From positions 4,045,001 to 4,109,000 of the forward strand of contig NZ_CP025113.1 in assembly GCF_002831585.1 (NCBI RefSeq): 64,000 nucleotides of DNA, in the 5' to 3' direction. A model generated the notes under the pieces. The model searched no databases. It had not been told where the DNA came from and saw only the letters and a list, made by a program, of their open reading frames with translations. Source of the DNA: Bradyrhizobium sp. SK17. GTDB taxonomy: Bacteria > Pseudomonadota > Alphaproteobacteria > Rhizobiales > Xanthobacteraceae. The translations under genes and the position numbers were made by a program. Positions 32,074 through 40,141 of this stretch are shown here, in pieces. Positions within the stretch are counted from its first letter, which is position 1. Each line of letters opens with the position of its first letter.

Positions 32074-33552
32074 ATGGATCAGACCGTGACCACTGCAACG
32101 CTCACCGTCCGCGGATTGACCAAGAGATTCGGCGGCCTGACCGCGGTGAAGAACCTGAGCTTCGAGCTGCATCCCGGCGAGATCCTCGGCCTGATCGGGC
32201 CCAACGGCTCGGGCAAGTCGACCGCGATGAAGAGCGTGATGGGCATCGAGCGCCCGACCGCCGGCGAGGTGCTGTTCGAGGGCGAGAATGTCGCCGGCCT
32301 GCCCGCGCACAAGATCGCGCGCAAGGGCTTCGGCATGGTGTTCCAGCATTCGCGGCCGCTGAACCGGCAGACCGTGCTGGAGAACATCATGGTCGCGCTG
32401 CTGCCCGACAGCCTGTTCATGCTGTTTCCCGACAAGGCGCTGACCGAGCGCGCCAAATGGATCGCCGATCGCGTCGGGCTCGGCGCGGTGATGGACCGAC
32501 GCCCACCGACGCTGCCATTCGCCGACCTGCGCCGGCTCGAGCTCGCCAAGGCGATCGCGCGTGATCCAAAAGTCGTGCTGGTCGACGAGCCGTTCGCGGG
32601 CCTCACCAGCGCCGAGGTCGGTACCTTCTCGCAGCTGATCCGCAGCTTCCGCGATGAGGGCCGCGCGGTGATGCTGGTCGACCACAACGTCAAGAGCGTC
32701 GCAGCCCTGGTCGACCGCGTGCTCGCGATGTATCTCGGCGAGGAGATCACGACCGGCCGCGCCGAGGACGTGATGAAGAACGAGACCGTGCGGCGGGTCT
32801 ACCTCGGCGGAGCGATCGAGACCCATGCGCGGCCTGAGACCTCGTTCAAGGACAAGGTGCCGCTGCTGCAAGTCGAGAATGTCAGCGTGTATTATGGCAA
32901 GGCGCAGGCGCTCGAGAACGTCTCGATCCACGTCCACGAGGGCGAGTTCGTTTCGGTCGTCGGGCTGAACGGCGCCGGCAAGACCACGCTGTTCAACACC
33001 ATCTCCGGCTTCCTGCCCTACACCGGCGAGATCCTGCGCGGCGGCGAGAAGCTGCGCGGCACGGGGCCCGCGAAGATTGCCCGCTCCGGCCTGGTGCAAT
33101 GTCCGGAATCGCGCGAATTGTTCGGCGAGATGACGGTGCGGGAAAATCTCGACCTCGGCGGCCAGCATCTCGACGATGCGGCGCGGGCCAAGCAGCTCGC
33201 CTGGCTGTTCGAGCTGTTCCCGATCCTGAAGGAGCGGCAGGGCCAGATGGCGCAGACGCTGTCCGGCGGCGAGCAGCAGATGCTGGCGATCGGCCGCGCA
33301 CTGATGATGCAGCCGCAGATACTGATCCTGGACGAGCCGACGCTCGGGTTGGCGCCGGTTATCCTCGAATTGTTGTCGAAGGCGCTGGAGAAGCTGCGCC
33401 AGACCACCAAGATCACGGTGCTGCTCGGCGAGCAGAACGTGACCTTCGCGCTTCCGCATGCCGACCGCGTCTATGTCTTGGAGCACGCACGGATCGTCTG
33501 GGAAGGCGATCCTGGCCGGTTCGCCGCGGAGGCCGGCAAGGACTTTCTCTGA
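32074..33552 (+). CDS. Fused LivG-LivF double ATP-binding protein
   Basis: One 492-aa chain carries two complete ABC domains that are normally separate. Domain 1 (about 8-245) has Walker A GPNGSGKST (42-50) and Walker B VVLVDEPFAGL. Domain 2 (about 265-492) has Walker A GLNGAGKTT (near 298-306), a canonical LSGGEQQ signature (near 396) and Walker B ILILDEPTLGLAP. In domain 1 the expected LS(Y/G)GQ reads LPFADLRRLELAK (147 onward), so its signature Gly and Ser are lost and one of the two composite ATP sites should be weak. It powers the LivHM-type importer encoded just upstream. Confidence 0.93.
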   Translation: MDQTVTTATLTVRGLTKRFGGLTAVKNLSFELHPGEILGLIGPNGSGKSTAMKSVMGIERPTAGEVLFEGENVAGLPAHKIARKGFGMVFQHSRPLNRQTVLENIMVALLPDSLFMLFPDKALTERAKWIADRVGLGAVMDRRPPTLPFADLRRLELAKAIARDPKVVLVDEPFAGLTSAEVGTFSQLIRSFRDEGRAVMLVDHNVKSVAALVDRVLAMYLGEEITTGRAEDVMKNETVRRVYLGGAIETHARPETSFKDKVPLLQVENVSVYYGKAQALENVSIHVHEGEFVSVVGLNGAGKTTLFNTISGFLPYTGEILRGGEKLRGTGPAKIARSGLVQCPESRELFGEMTVRENLDLGGQHLDDAARAKQLAWLFELFPILKERQGQMAQTLSGGEQQMLAIGRALMMQPQILILDEPTLGLAPVILELLSKALEKLRQTTKITVLLGEQNVTFALPHADRVYVLEHARIVWEGDPGRFAAEAGKDFL

Positions 33553-33587
33553 CGTTCGACGATTGAAAAATAACAAAGCAAAGGGAG

Positions 33588-34835
33588 ATGATGATGTCAG
33601 GATACTCAACCGCCGCCCGCGCGAGCCTGTTGGCCACTGCGCTCGGGCTCTGCCTCGCGGCGCCGGCCTATGCGCAGTCCAAGGACCCGATCAAGATCGG
33701 CGTGATCGCCGAGGTGCAGTCGATCGCGGGCGCGGCCACCCCGGGCGGCGCGCAGATCGCGGCCGACGAGATCAACGCCAAGGGCGGCGTGATGGGCCGC
33801 AAGATCGAGATCGTCACCTACGACAACAAGAGCTCGTCGGCCGATTCAGTGCGCGCGTTCCAGCGCGCGGTCAGCGAGGACAAGGTCTCGGCCGTGATCG
33901 CGAGCTATATCAGCGAGGTCGTGCTGGCGCTGGAGCCGTGGGCCTCGCGCCTGAAGATGCCGCTGATCACGCCCGGCGCCGCCTCGAACGAGATCACCAA
34001 GGCGGTTCACAACGACTATGAGAAGAACAAGTACACCTTCCATGGCTACCTGACCTCGGCCGCGCAGGCCCAGATCGTCTGCGACGCTGCCAAGGAGCTG
34101 CTCGTCGACAACCTCAAGTTCAAGTCGGCGGCGATCATGAGCGAGGACGCGGCCTGGACCAAGCCGCTCGACGCCGGCTATGAGGCCTGCCTGCCCAAGG
34201 CCGGCCTGAAGGTGGTTGAGCACATCCGCTTCTCGCCGGACACCACCGACTTCACGCCGATCTTCAACAAGATGGAAGCCGCCAAGCCCGACGTGATCGT
34301 CACCGGCATCTCCCATGTCGGCGTGCAGCCGACCGTGCAGTGGAAGAACCAGCAGGTGCCGATCCCGATGTTCGGCATCAGCGCGCAGGCGCTGAGCCCG
34401 TCGTTCTGGGGCGACACCAACGGTGCCGCTGAAGGCGTGCCCTCGCTTGCGGTGGCGACGCCGAATGTCGCGGTGACCCCGAAGACCAAGCCGTTCGCGG
34501 CAGCGTTCAAGGCGAAGTTTAACGTCGAGCCGGCCTACACCGGCTACACCGCCTATGACGAGGTCTACATCATCGCGGAAGCGATCCAGCGCGCCGGCTC
34601 GACCGATCCGGACAAGATGGTGGCCGAGCTCGAGAAGACCGACTTCGAGGGCACCATCGGCAAGATCCAGTTCTACGGCAAGAACGACGAGTTCACCCAC
34701 GGCATCAAGTCCGGCCCGGGCACCGTCACCGGTCTCGTGTTCCAGTGGCAGAACGGCAAGCAGATCACGGTCTGGCCAAAGGCGATCGCGGAAGGCAAGC
34801 TGAAGTTTCCTGACTTTGTGAAGCTGTCGCAGTAA
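33588..34835 (+). CDS. Branched-chain-type ABC transporter substrate-binding protein (second copy)
   Basis: The 415-aa protein is a paralogue of the product of 28920: LKIGVIAE-type start after the signal peptide (SLLATALGLCLAAPAYAQS), then shared SYISEVVLALEPWASRLK, DAAWTKPLD, HIRFSPDTTDFTPIFNK and SHVGVQPTVQWKNQQVPIPMFGIS. The clearest differences fall in the region after that block (SAQALSPSFWGDTNGAAEG against SSQATNETFGKDTNDAAEG), so ligand preference may differ. Three consecutive ATG codons start the gene; AAGGGAG at 33581-33587 is best spaced for the third, at 33594. Confidence 0.93.
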   Translation: MMMSGYSTAARASLLATALGLCLAAPAYAQSKDPIKIGVIAEVQSIAGAATPGGAQIAADEINAKGGVMGRKIEIVTYDNKSSSADSVRAFQRAVSEDKVSAVIASYISEVVLALEPWASRLKMPLITPGAASNEITKAVHNDYEKNKYTFHGYLTSAAQAQIVCDAAKELLVDNLKFKSAAIMSEDAAWTKPLDAGYEACLPKAGLKVVEHIRFSPDTTDFTPIFNKMEAAKPDVIVTGISHVGVQPTVQWKNQQVPIPMFGISAQALSPSFWGDTNGAAEGVPSLAVATPNVAVTPKTKPFAAAFKAKFNVEPAYTGYTAYDEVYIIAEAIQRAGSTDPDKMVAELEKTDFEGTIGKIQFYGKNDEFTHGIKSGPGTVTGLVFQWQNGKQITVWPKAIAEGKLKFPDFVKLSQ

Positions 34836-34849
34836 GCCGCTCTTCTTCG

Positions 34850-34993
34850 CCTCTCCCCGCACGCGGGGAGAGGCCGGAACGCATCGTTAGATGCGTTCCG
34901 GGTGAGAGGGAGGCTCCGCGAACGCTACTGCCGGCGAATGCGCGGTGAGAGCCCCTCACCCCAACCCTCTCCCCGTAAGAACGGGGCGAGGGG
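34850..34993. repeat. Cluster of three REP-type palindromes
   Basis: Three hairpins follow one another. First is CCTCTCCCCGC/GCGGGGAGAGG (34850-34873, loop AC). Second is CCGGAACGCATC/GATGCGTTCCGG (34874-34901, loop GTTA, perfect). Third is CCCTCTCCCCGT/ACGGGGCGAGGG (34965-34992, loop AAGA, one mismatch). The CCTCACCCCAACCCTCTCC block is a familiar rhizobial REP core. They lie between the convergent binding-protein and TPP-enzyme genes and may protect the 3' ends of both mRNAs. Confidence 0.8.
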
Positions 34994-35023
34994 GCGCAGC
35001 GCCGATGCGGACGCGGGCTAGTC

Positions 35024-36658
35024 TCACGTCCCCGGCCGCGACACCTCGGTCTCCTTGCTGGTGATGAACTCCAGCAGCACCGGCACGCCCTCTTTGGTCT
35101 TCTGGATGCCGCGCTTGATCGCGGGGATGATGTCCTCGGGCTTGGTCACCCGCTCGCCATAGCCGCCGAAGGCCCGCGCCATCGCGGCGTAGTCGCCGGA
35201 GATGTCGGTCGAGCGATACTTCTCGGTCGAGATCGGCATCACCTTCAGTTCGATCGCCATCGAGAAATTGTTGAGCAGGATCGACATGATCGGAATCCGC
35301 TCGCGCACCGCGGTCTCGAAATCCATTCCCGTGAAGCCGATCGCGGCATCACCCCAGACGTTGATGCAGAGCTTGTCGGGTTTTGCCAGCTTGGCGCCCA
35401 TCGCCAGCCCAAGGCCATAGCCGAGCTGGGTGGTCTTGCCCCAGCCGATATAGGACAGCGGCTCGACCGACTTCCAGAACGGCGACAGCTGGTCGCGCGG
35501 GCTGCCGGCGTCGTGGGTGATGATGGTGTTGTGGATGTCGACGGTGTGCTGCAAGTCCCACAGCACGCGGTAGGGATTGAGCGGCGCGTCGTTGTGGGTC
35601 AGCTTCGGCATCCATTTGGCGAGCCACTCCTTGTGCGAGGCGGCGATCTCCTCGGCGACCGCGCTGGCACTGCGGTCCGCAGTCACCGTTTTGCCGATCT
35701 CCTCGAGCAGCGCGTCGAGCACCAGGCCGGCGTCGCCGACCAGCCCGACCCTGGCCTCGACATCCTTGTTGATGTGGTTCGGGTCCAGCGTCGAATGGAT
35801 GATGGTCTTGCCCTTCGGCATCGCGATGCCGAACGAAGTCTCGGTGAAGGAGCAGCCGATGCCGAAGATCACGTCGGCCTCGGCGAGGAATTTCGGCACC
35901 GCGCGCGGCACCGCGAGGCCGCCGGAGCCGAGCGATAGCGGATGCGTCTCCGGGAAGGACGATTTGCCGCCAAGGCTCGTGGTGACCGGGATTGCGAGCC
36001 GCTCGGCGAGGCGCTTCAGCTGCGGCCAGGCTTTTGCGTAATGCACGCCCTGGCCCGCATAAATCACCGGTCGCTTGGCGTTGACGAGCAGGGCGGCGGC
36101 TTCCTTGATGTGGACGGGGTCGGCGCCGTAACGTGTGCGCAGCACCGGCGTGTAGTTCAGCGGCTCCGGCACGTCCTCGTTCCACATGTCGGCGGGGATT
36201 TCGACGATGACAGGTCCGCCGCGGCCGTTCTTCAGTCTGGTGAAGGCGCGGCGGAAGATGTTGCAGACCTCGGCTGCGATGTTGATCGGCTCCGAGGACT
36301 TCGAGAACGCCTTCATCGCCTGGCTGGAGTTGAAGTTCGGGTCGATATTGGCGAGCCGGCGTGCATAGCCCATCGGCAGCACCAGGACGGGGACGGATTC
36401 GCCATAGCATTGCGCGACGCCGCCCATGGCGTTTTCGGCGCCTGGGCCGTGCTGCATGCAGAATGCGCCGATCTTCTCGCCCGAGGTGATGCGGGAGATC
36501 GCGTCGGCCATGTGCACGCCGATGCGCTCCTGGCGCACCATCACCGGGCGGATGTCGGCCGCGGCAGCGTACTCGATCAGGTGGTTGACCGGATAGCCCG
36601 TGAGGATCTCGATCCCCTCGCGCTTCATGATTTCCGCGATCGCGGTGCCGAGCTTCAT
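35024..36658 (-). CDS. Thiamine pyrophosphate-dependent enzyme, acetolactate-synthase-like
   Basis: The 544-aa protein has the three-domain TPP architecture. The N-terminal domain opens MKLGTAIAEIMKREGIEILTGYPVN, and the activating Glu lies in VRQERIGVHMAD (near 51). A central Rossmann-like domain begins about 190. The C-terminal TPP site has GDAAIGFTGMDFETAVR and LLNN; the usual GDG is GDA. The ATG at 36658 follows GAGGGAG, and the longer frame upstream is not conserved-looking. The reaction is not determined by sequence; decarboxylase or ligase roles are possible. Proximity to the carboxylate-type importer is suggestive only. Confidence 0.88.
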   Translation of the reverse strand: MKLGTAIAEIMKREGIEILTGYPVNHLIEYAAAADIRPVMVRQERIGVHMADAISRITSGEKIGAFCMQHGPGAENAMGGVAQCYGESVPVLVLPMGYARRLANIDPNFNSSQAMKAFSKSSEPINIAAEVCNIFRRAFTRLKNGRGGPVIVEIPADMWNEDVPEPLNYTPVLRTRYGADPVHIKEAAALLVNAKRPVIYAGQGVHYAKAWPQLKRLAERLAIPVTTSLGGKSSFPETHPLSLGSGGLAVPRAVPKFLAEADVIFGIGCSFTETSFGIAMPKGKTIIHSTLDPNHINKDVEARVGLVGDAGLVLDALLEEIGKTVTADRSASAVAEEIAASHKEWLAKWMPKLTHNDAPLNPYRVLWDLQHTVDIHNTIITHDAGSPRDQLSPFWKSVEPLSYIGWGKTTQLGYGLGLAMGAKLAKPDKLCINVWGDAAIGFTGMDFETAVRERIPIMSILLNNFSMAIELKVMPISTEKYRSTDISGDYAAMARAFGGYGERVTKPEDIIPAIKRGIQKTKEGVPVLLEFITSKETEVSRPGT

Positions 36659-36981
36659 GACGGTCACTCCCTCTGGATGCGGCCGGTTCGTTCCGGCCTC
36701 GTTGTCGCCTGTCCGATAAAGGAACAGGATTCCGCCGCCACGGTAAAGCGGCGCCGCGGCCGGATCAGGTAGTCCTGATATGCGTTTACGCCCAATCGCG
36801 GCGTCGCCCGCCGCTGCGCGGCGCAACCACGCCGGCAAAACTGGCAGGAAAATTGTGCGCAACCTTTAAGCGTTCGTTCATCCTTTCCATCAATGGGCCG
36901 TCAACCAATGAGGCCTAGTTTGACTGGCATATTGCTACGGCGCAGGACACCAAACCGCGAGCGCCGGACAGGAGCTTTTTC
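36659..36981. other. Intergenic region upstream of the pilin gene
   Basis: These 323 bp separate the divergent TPP-enzyme and pilin genes. A CtrA-like site with one mismatch (TTAA-N7-TTCA, 36866-36880) lies 101 bp upstream of the pilin start. The last 20 bases before the ATG include GGAGC as ribosome-binding site. No other structure is seen. Confidence 0.45.
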
Positions 36982-37146
36982 ATGCGCGCGTTGCTGGCAA
37001 GATTTCTGCGTGATGAGGTCGGGGCGACGGCCATCGAATACGCCATCATCGCCGGCGGCATCAGCATCGTGATCGTCGCGGGTGTCAGGGGCATCGGCAC
37101 CAGCGTCAGCGGCCAGTTCAACGCCGTCAGTTCCGCATTCAAGTAA
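36982..37146 (+). CDS. Flp/Fap-type (type IVb) pilin subunit
   Basis: The 54-aa prepilin has a short basic leader ending in Gly (MRALLARFLRDEVG), then ATAIEYAIIAGGISIVIVAGVRGIG. The processed pilin would start ATAIEY with the conserved Glu5 and Tyr6, followed by one hydrophobic helix. It assembles into Tad-type adhesive pili after cleavage by a prepilin peptidase. No tad/cpa assembly genes lie nearby, so it is an orphan that must use machinery encoded elsewhere. GGAGC lies about ten bases before the ATG. Confidence 0.93.
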   Translation: MRALLARFLRDEVGATAIEYAIIAGGISIVIVAGVRGIGTSVSGQFNAVSSAFK

Positions 37147-37164
37147 ACGCCGTCGGACACCAAC

Positions 37165-37401
37165 TCAGTCGCCTGCGTCATCTCCGTTCAACGCGCGCAG
37201 CATCGCGATGCGCGCGAACATCAGCCAGCCTGCGCCGCGTTCAGCAGCGTTGATCAGATGCTCGACCGCGATCTGCCAGCGCGGCTCCTGCTGGGCATCT
37301 TCCGATAGCTTCATGATGTAGTCGGCAGCCTGCTGCAATGTCAGCAGCGTGCCGCCGCGATGCAGCGCGATCGGTTCATCAAACGGCGTCGACCAGGGCA
37401 T
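37165..37401 (-). CDS. Small conserved hypothetical protein (78 aa)
   Basis: The sequence runs MPWSTPFDEPIALHRGGTLL, then LQQAADYIMKLSEDAQQEPRW and AVEHLINAAERGAGWLMFARIAMLRALNGD. It is soluble, with two helices and a conserved Trp-Leu-Met-Phe-Ala-Arg block. Good codon bias and a compact position between the pilin and ku genes support it. I recognise the pattern as a small rhizobial family but know no function. Confidence 0.65.
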   Translation of the reverse strand: MPWSTPFDEPIALHRGGTLLTLQQAADYIMKLSEDAQQEPRWQIAVEHLINAAERGAGWLMFARIAMLRALNGDDAGD

Positions 37402-37444
37402 CTCGGCAACCGAGGATCGGAATCATCGCGTGCCGCTTGTCGGG

Positions 37445-38422
37445 TCAGCCGGCCTTCTTGCGAGCCGCGCTGCCCTGCGCGCGGGCGGGCTTCTCGGCCT
37501 TCTTCGGCTCGGGCTTGGCGACTTCCTTGGGCTCGCGCTTGCCGCTGCCCGAGATCGGCAGCAGCATCTCGCGCTGACCCTCGATGCGCTTCTTCGGCTT
37601 CTTGCCTTTCGCCACCTTCGCTTCGGCCTTGGCAGGCGCGGCCTGCTTCTCGTTGGCGAGGCTCTTCTTCAGAGCATCCATCAGGTTGATGACGTTGCCG
37701 CTGGCCTTCGCCGCGGGCTTCGCGATCTTGATGCCGTTGCGCTTCTGGTTGATCAGGTCGATCAACGCCTGCTCGTAGCGATCCTCGAACTCCTCCGGAT
37801 CGAACTCGGCGGACTTCTGCTCGACGATGTGCTTGGCGAGATCGAGCATATCCTTGGTGATCTTCACGTCCTGGATGTCGTCGAAATATTCCTTCTCGCT
37901 GCGCACCTCGTAGGGGTAGCGCAGCAGCGTGCCCATCAAGCCGTTGTCGAGCGGCTCGAGCGCGATGATGTGCTCGCGGTTGGTCAGCACCACGCGGCCG
38001 ATCGCGACCTTGTCCATGCTGCGGATGGTCTCGCGGATCACCGCGAAGGCGTCGTGGCCGACCTTGCCGTCGGGCACGAGATAATAGGGGCGGATCAGAT
38101 AGCGGCTGTCGATCTCGCTGCGCGGCACGAATTCGTCGATCTCGATGGTGCGGGTCGAATCCAGCGCGATGTCGTCGAGCTCTTCCTTGGTGACCTCGAT
38201 ATAGGTGTCGGTGTCGACCTTGTAGCCCTTCATGATGTCGTCGGCAGACACTTCCTCGCCGGTCTCCGCGTCGACCTTGGCGTATTTGATGCGGTGCCCG
38301 GTCTTGCGGTTGATCTGGTTGAAGGAGACCTTTTCGGTATCCGATGTCGCCGGGTACAGGGCAACCGGGCAGGTCACGAGCGAAAGGCGCAAAAAGCCCT
38401 TCCAGTTGGCGCGGGGGGCCAT
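37445..38422 (-). CDS. ku: Ku protein of bacterial non-homologous end joining
   Basis: The 325-aa protein begins MAPRANWKGFLRLSLVTCPVALYPA and contains VSFNQINRKTGHRIKYAKVDAETGEEV, YLIRPYYLVPDGK and RVVLTNREHIIALEPLDNGLMGTLLRYPYEVR, all Ku core motifs. The last 70 residues are Lys/Ala-rich (KASGNVINLMDALKKSL, then KAEAKVAKGKKPKKRIEGQ), the extension typical of rhizobial Ku that adds DNA affinity. The ATG at 38422 is chosen because conservation starts there. The homodimer rings DNA ends and recruits LigD, which is not in the window. Confidence 0.96.
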   Translation of the reverse strand: MAPRANWKGFLRLSLVTCPVALYPATSDTEKVSFNQINRKTGHRIKYAKVDAETGEEVSADDIMKGYKVDTDTYIEVTKEELDDIALDSTRTIEIDEFVPRSEIDSRYLIRPYYLVPDGKVGHDAFAVIRETIRSMDKVAIGRVVLTNREHIIALEPLDNGLMGTLLRYPYEVRSEKEYFDDIQDVKITKDMLDLAKHIVEQKSAEFDPEEFEDRYEQALIDLINQKRNGIKIAKPAAKASGNVINLMDALKKSLANEKQAAPAKAEAKVAKGKKPKKRIEGQREMLLPISGSGKREPKEVAKPEPKKAEKPARAQGSAARKKAG

Positions 38423-38673
38423 AGGGAAAACTCCGATTACGCAACCGACGGAACGGTCAAGGATAACACCGGGAACCCCAGTTTGAAACAACGCGGCCTG
38501 GTGAATTTGGCAACGGCGTTAACCGTAGCCTCGCCTTGCGCCGGTTTGGCGCGATGGGAGCGCGGGGCGGACGGGTCAACCGGCTCGGAACATCGCTCCG
38601 GATCATGCGTTGGCCCTCCGCGAAGAGGAGCAGCAATCGCCGGAATTACAGGCACTTGAGCAAAGAGGTCGCT

Positions 38674-38826
38674 ATGGCAACGGAACGACACGGTCAGATC
38701 ATTGAAACCCCGACCGAGGCGCGCCAGGCCGAGCCGGGACCTTCGGTTCTCGCGCTGCTGACAGCCTCGACGGGGCTCGCGTTCCTGATCCTGGGTGTCA
38801 TCTGGTTCGCGTTTTTCCGCGTCTGA
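38674..38826 (+). CDS. Small single-helix membrane protein (50 aa)
   Basis: The predicted product is MATERHGQIIETPTEARQAE, a short Pro link, then LALLTASTGLAFLILGVIWFAFFRV. The last 26 residues form one membrane helix with an Arg-Val end. AAGAGG lies nine bases before the ATG at 38674. Proteins of this size and pattern are common in Bradyrhizobium and lack known function. Confidence 0.6.
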   Translation: MATERHGQIIETPTEARQAEPGPSVLALLTASTGLAFLILGVIWFAFFRV

Positions 38827-39256
38827 TGCCAATATCGTTGATCGCCGCGCGAGAAGGCCCCCAATGTTAACCGAGGTGCCGCGCAACGGACCGCATCCGA
38901 CACATCGGCCAGCCGCCTGAAGCCCGTCCGCGAGACATCCCGACGCAATAATGATGCGTGCGGTCGATCACGGTTGCAGTATTGCCGCGCGGCGCCTTGT
39001 GCCGCCATCGTCGATCCGGAAGATCGTGCCTTCGGACATTCCAGCGCATGGATCGCTGCAATCCCGGAAGTCAGATCCTGATGATGGCCGCGTCAAGTTT
39101 TCCCGAGCATTCGCGGAAAGCTTTCCGAGCGACGGCGCGGTTCGAGACCTCGCAAGATCTGTGATGTGCAGGGGCGAAGGGCCGCCTCGCGCCGCGTCAC
39201 GAGATCATCGAAATTGATTGCTAGCTGATTTGAATCAGATCTGCTTTGAGCTTGAG
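38827..39256. other. Gene-free interval
   Basis: These 430 bp lie between two small membrane-protein genes. The open frames crossing it have poor codon bias and no recognisable motif, and I see no convincing hairpin or promoter. Confidence 0.4.
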
Positions 39257-39415
39257 ATGTTCTATCGGCAAGAAGAAAAAACGTCGCTGTTGGCTCGCCT
39301 CAGGGAGAAAAGCGCTTCAGGCGTCTTCGTCGGGCTGACGGTGCTGGCGATGGCAGGGTGGATCTATCTTCTCAGCTCGATGTTCCTGAAATTCATGCTG
39401 TGGTGGTTTTCCTGA
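39257..39415 (+). CDS. Small single-helix membrane protein (52 aa)
   Basis: MFYRQEEKTSLLARLREKSASG is followed by a helix VFVGLTVLAMAGWIYLLSSM and a short aromatic end LKFMLWWFS. An in-frame TTG at 39218 would add 13 residues; the ATG after GCTTGAG is more likely. No family is recognised. Confidence 0.5.
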   Translation: MFYRQEEKTSLLARLREKSASGVFVGLTVLAMAGWIYLLSSMFLKFMLWWFS

Positions 39416-39537
39416 GGCGCGCCGCCGCGCGGGAAACTGCCGGTATTGGCGCTGATCATTGCTGCGCCGTTCGATTGCACAAAGATTCCAGCGGCTGAAC
39501 ATTGTTTCGGCGCCCTCCATCATGATGTTGTCACAAC

Positions 39538-39560
39538 TCTGAATGTTAATAACATTCAGA
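39538..39560. promoter_or_regulatory. 23-bp perfect palindrome
   Basis: TCTGAATGTTA and TAACATTCAGA are perfect complements around one central base. It lies 18 bp upstream of the small ORF at 39579 and overlaps the direct repeat described at 39550-39567. Length and perfection suggest an operator; no U-run follows, so it is not a good terminator. Confidence 0.5.
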
Positions 39561-39567
39561 CTAACAT
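39550..39567 (-). promoter_or_regulatory. 12-bp-period direct repeat, site A
   Basis: On the minus strand it reads ATGTTA, six bases ending in A, ATGTTA. It shares the pattern WTGTTA-N5-AATGTTA with sites at 44863-44880 and 63463-63480 and sits 11 bp before the ATG of the small membrane protein gene. Confidence 0.4.
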
Positions 39568-39578
39568 GGGCAATCGTG

Positions 39579-39776
39579 ATGCTTACTCCCGTTCTGATTC
39601 TCGCGGCGACGTTCGTCGCAGGCTTCTTCGCCGGTTTCGCCGCGCGCTCCTGGCGATCGCATCAGCGCCGGGCGCGCCATCGGGTCTACGCGCCCCACGT
39701 GGCGCCGCCGCCGGCCAATTCGTCCAGACGGGAACGGCCGGTCAGCGCGTTCGGCCATGTGCGCCGCGCCTTCTAG
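39579..39776 (+). CDS. Small membrane protein (65 aa)
   Basis: From the ATG at 39579 the product is MLTPVLILAATFVAGFFAGFAARSWRSHQRR, then a basic, Pro-rich tail ending RPVSAFGHVRRAF. One N-terminal helix with a cytoplasmic basic tail is predicted. An in-frame ATG at 39543 would start inside the palindrome and is less likely. No family is recognised. Confidence 0.5.
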   Translation: MLTPVLILAATFVAGFFAGFAARSWRSHQRRARHRVYAPHVAPPPANSSRRERPVSAFGHVRRAF

Positions 39777-39809
39777 TTCGAGGGACGCAGGCGAGGGAAC
39801 TTGGACAGC

Positions 39810-40085
39810 ATGCGTGATCTCAGAGGGCAGTCGCCAAGGCGCTATGTCGCCGATGTCAGTGGTCGGCGGGTACTGGTCGGCCTTACGCTCGAAGAGACCT
39901 CGGAGTTCGAGGATCTCGACACTTCCCTTCCGACGTTGCACGGCCGGGACGAGCCGGGCGTCGGGCCGGTGACGCCAGTCGAGGGGCGATGGCTCGAGCT
40001 CTACGATAAGCACGACAAGGCCTGGATCAAATGGAAGGCCGATCTGAGGGCCGGGGAACAGGGCAATTCACCGTTTTTTAACTAA
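39810..40085 (+). CDS. Hypothetical protein (91 aa)
   Basis: The product contains RRYVADVSGRRVLVGLTLEETSEFEDLDTSLPTL and VEGRWLELYDKHDKAWIKWKADL. It looks like a small soluble alpha/beta protein. Codon bias is that of a Bradyrhizobium gene. The ATG at 39810 has GAGGGA eleven bases upstream; a TTG at 39801 is an alternative. Function unknown. Confidence 0.6.
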   Translation: MRDLRGQSPRRYVADVSGRRVLVGLTLEETSEFEDLDTSLPTLHGRDEPGVGPVTPVEGRWLELYDKHDKAWIKWKADLRAGEQGNSPFFN

Positions 40086-40141
40086 GACCGGGCGATTTTC
40101 GACCGATACTGCCTGATTGGGCCCGGACCGGATCCTGACCG

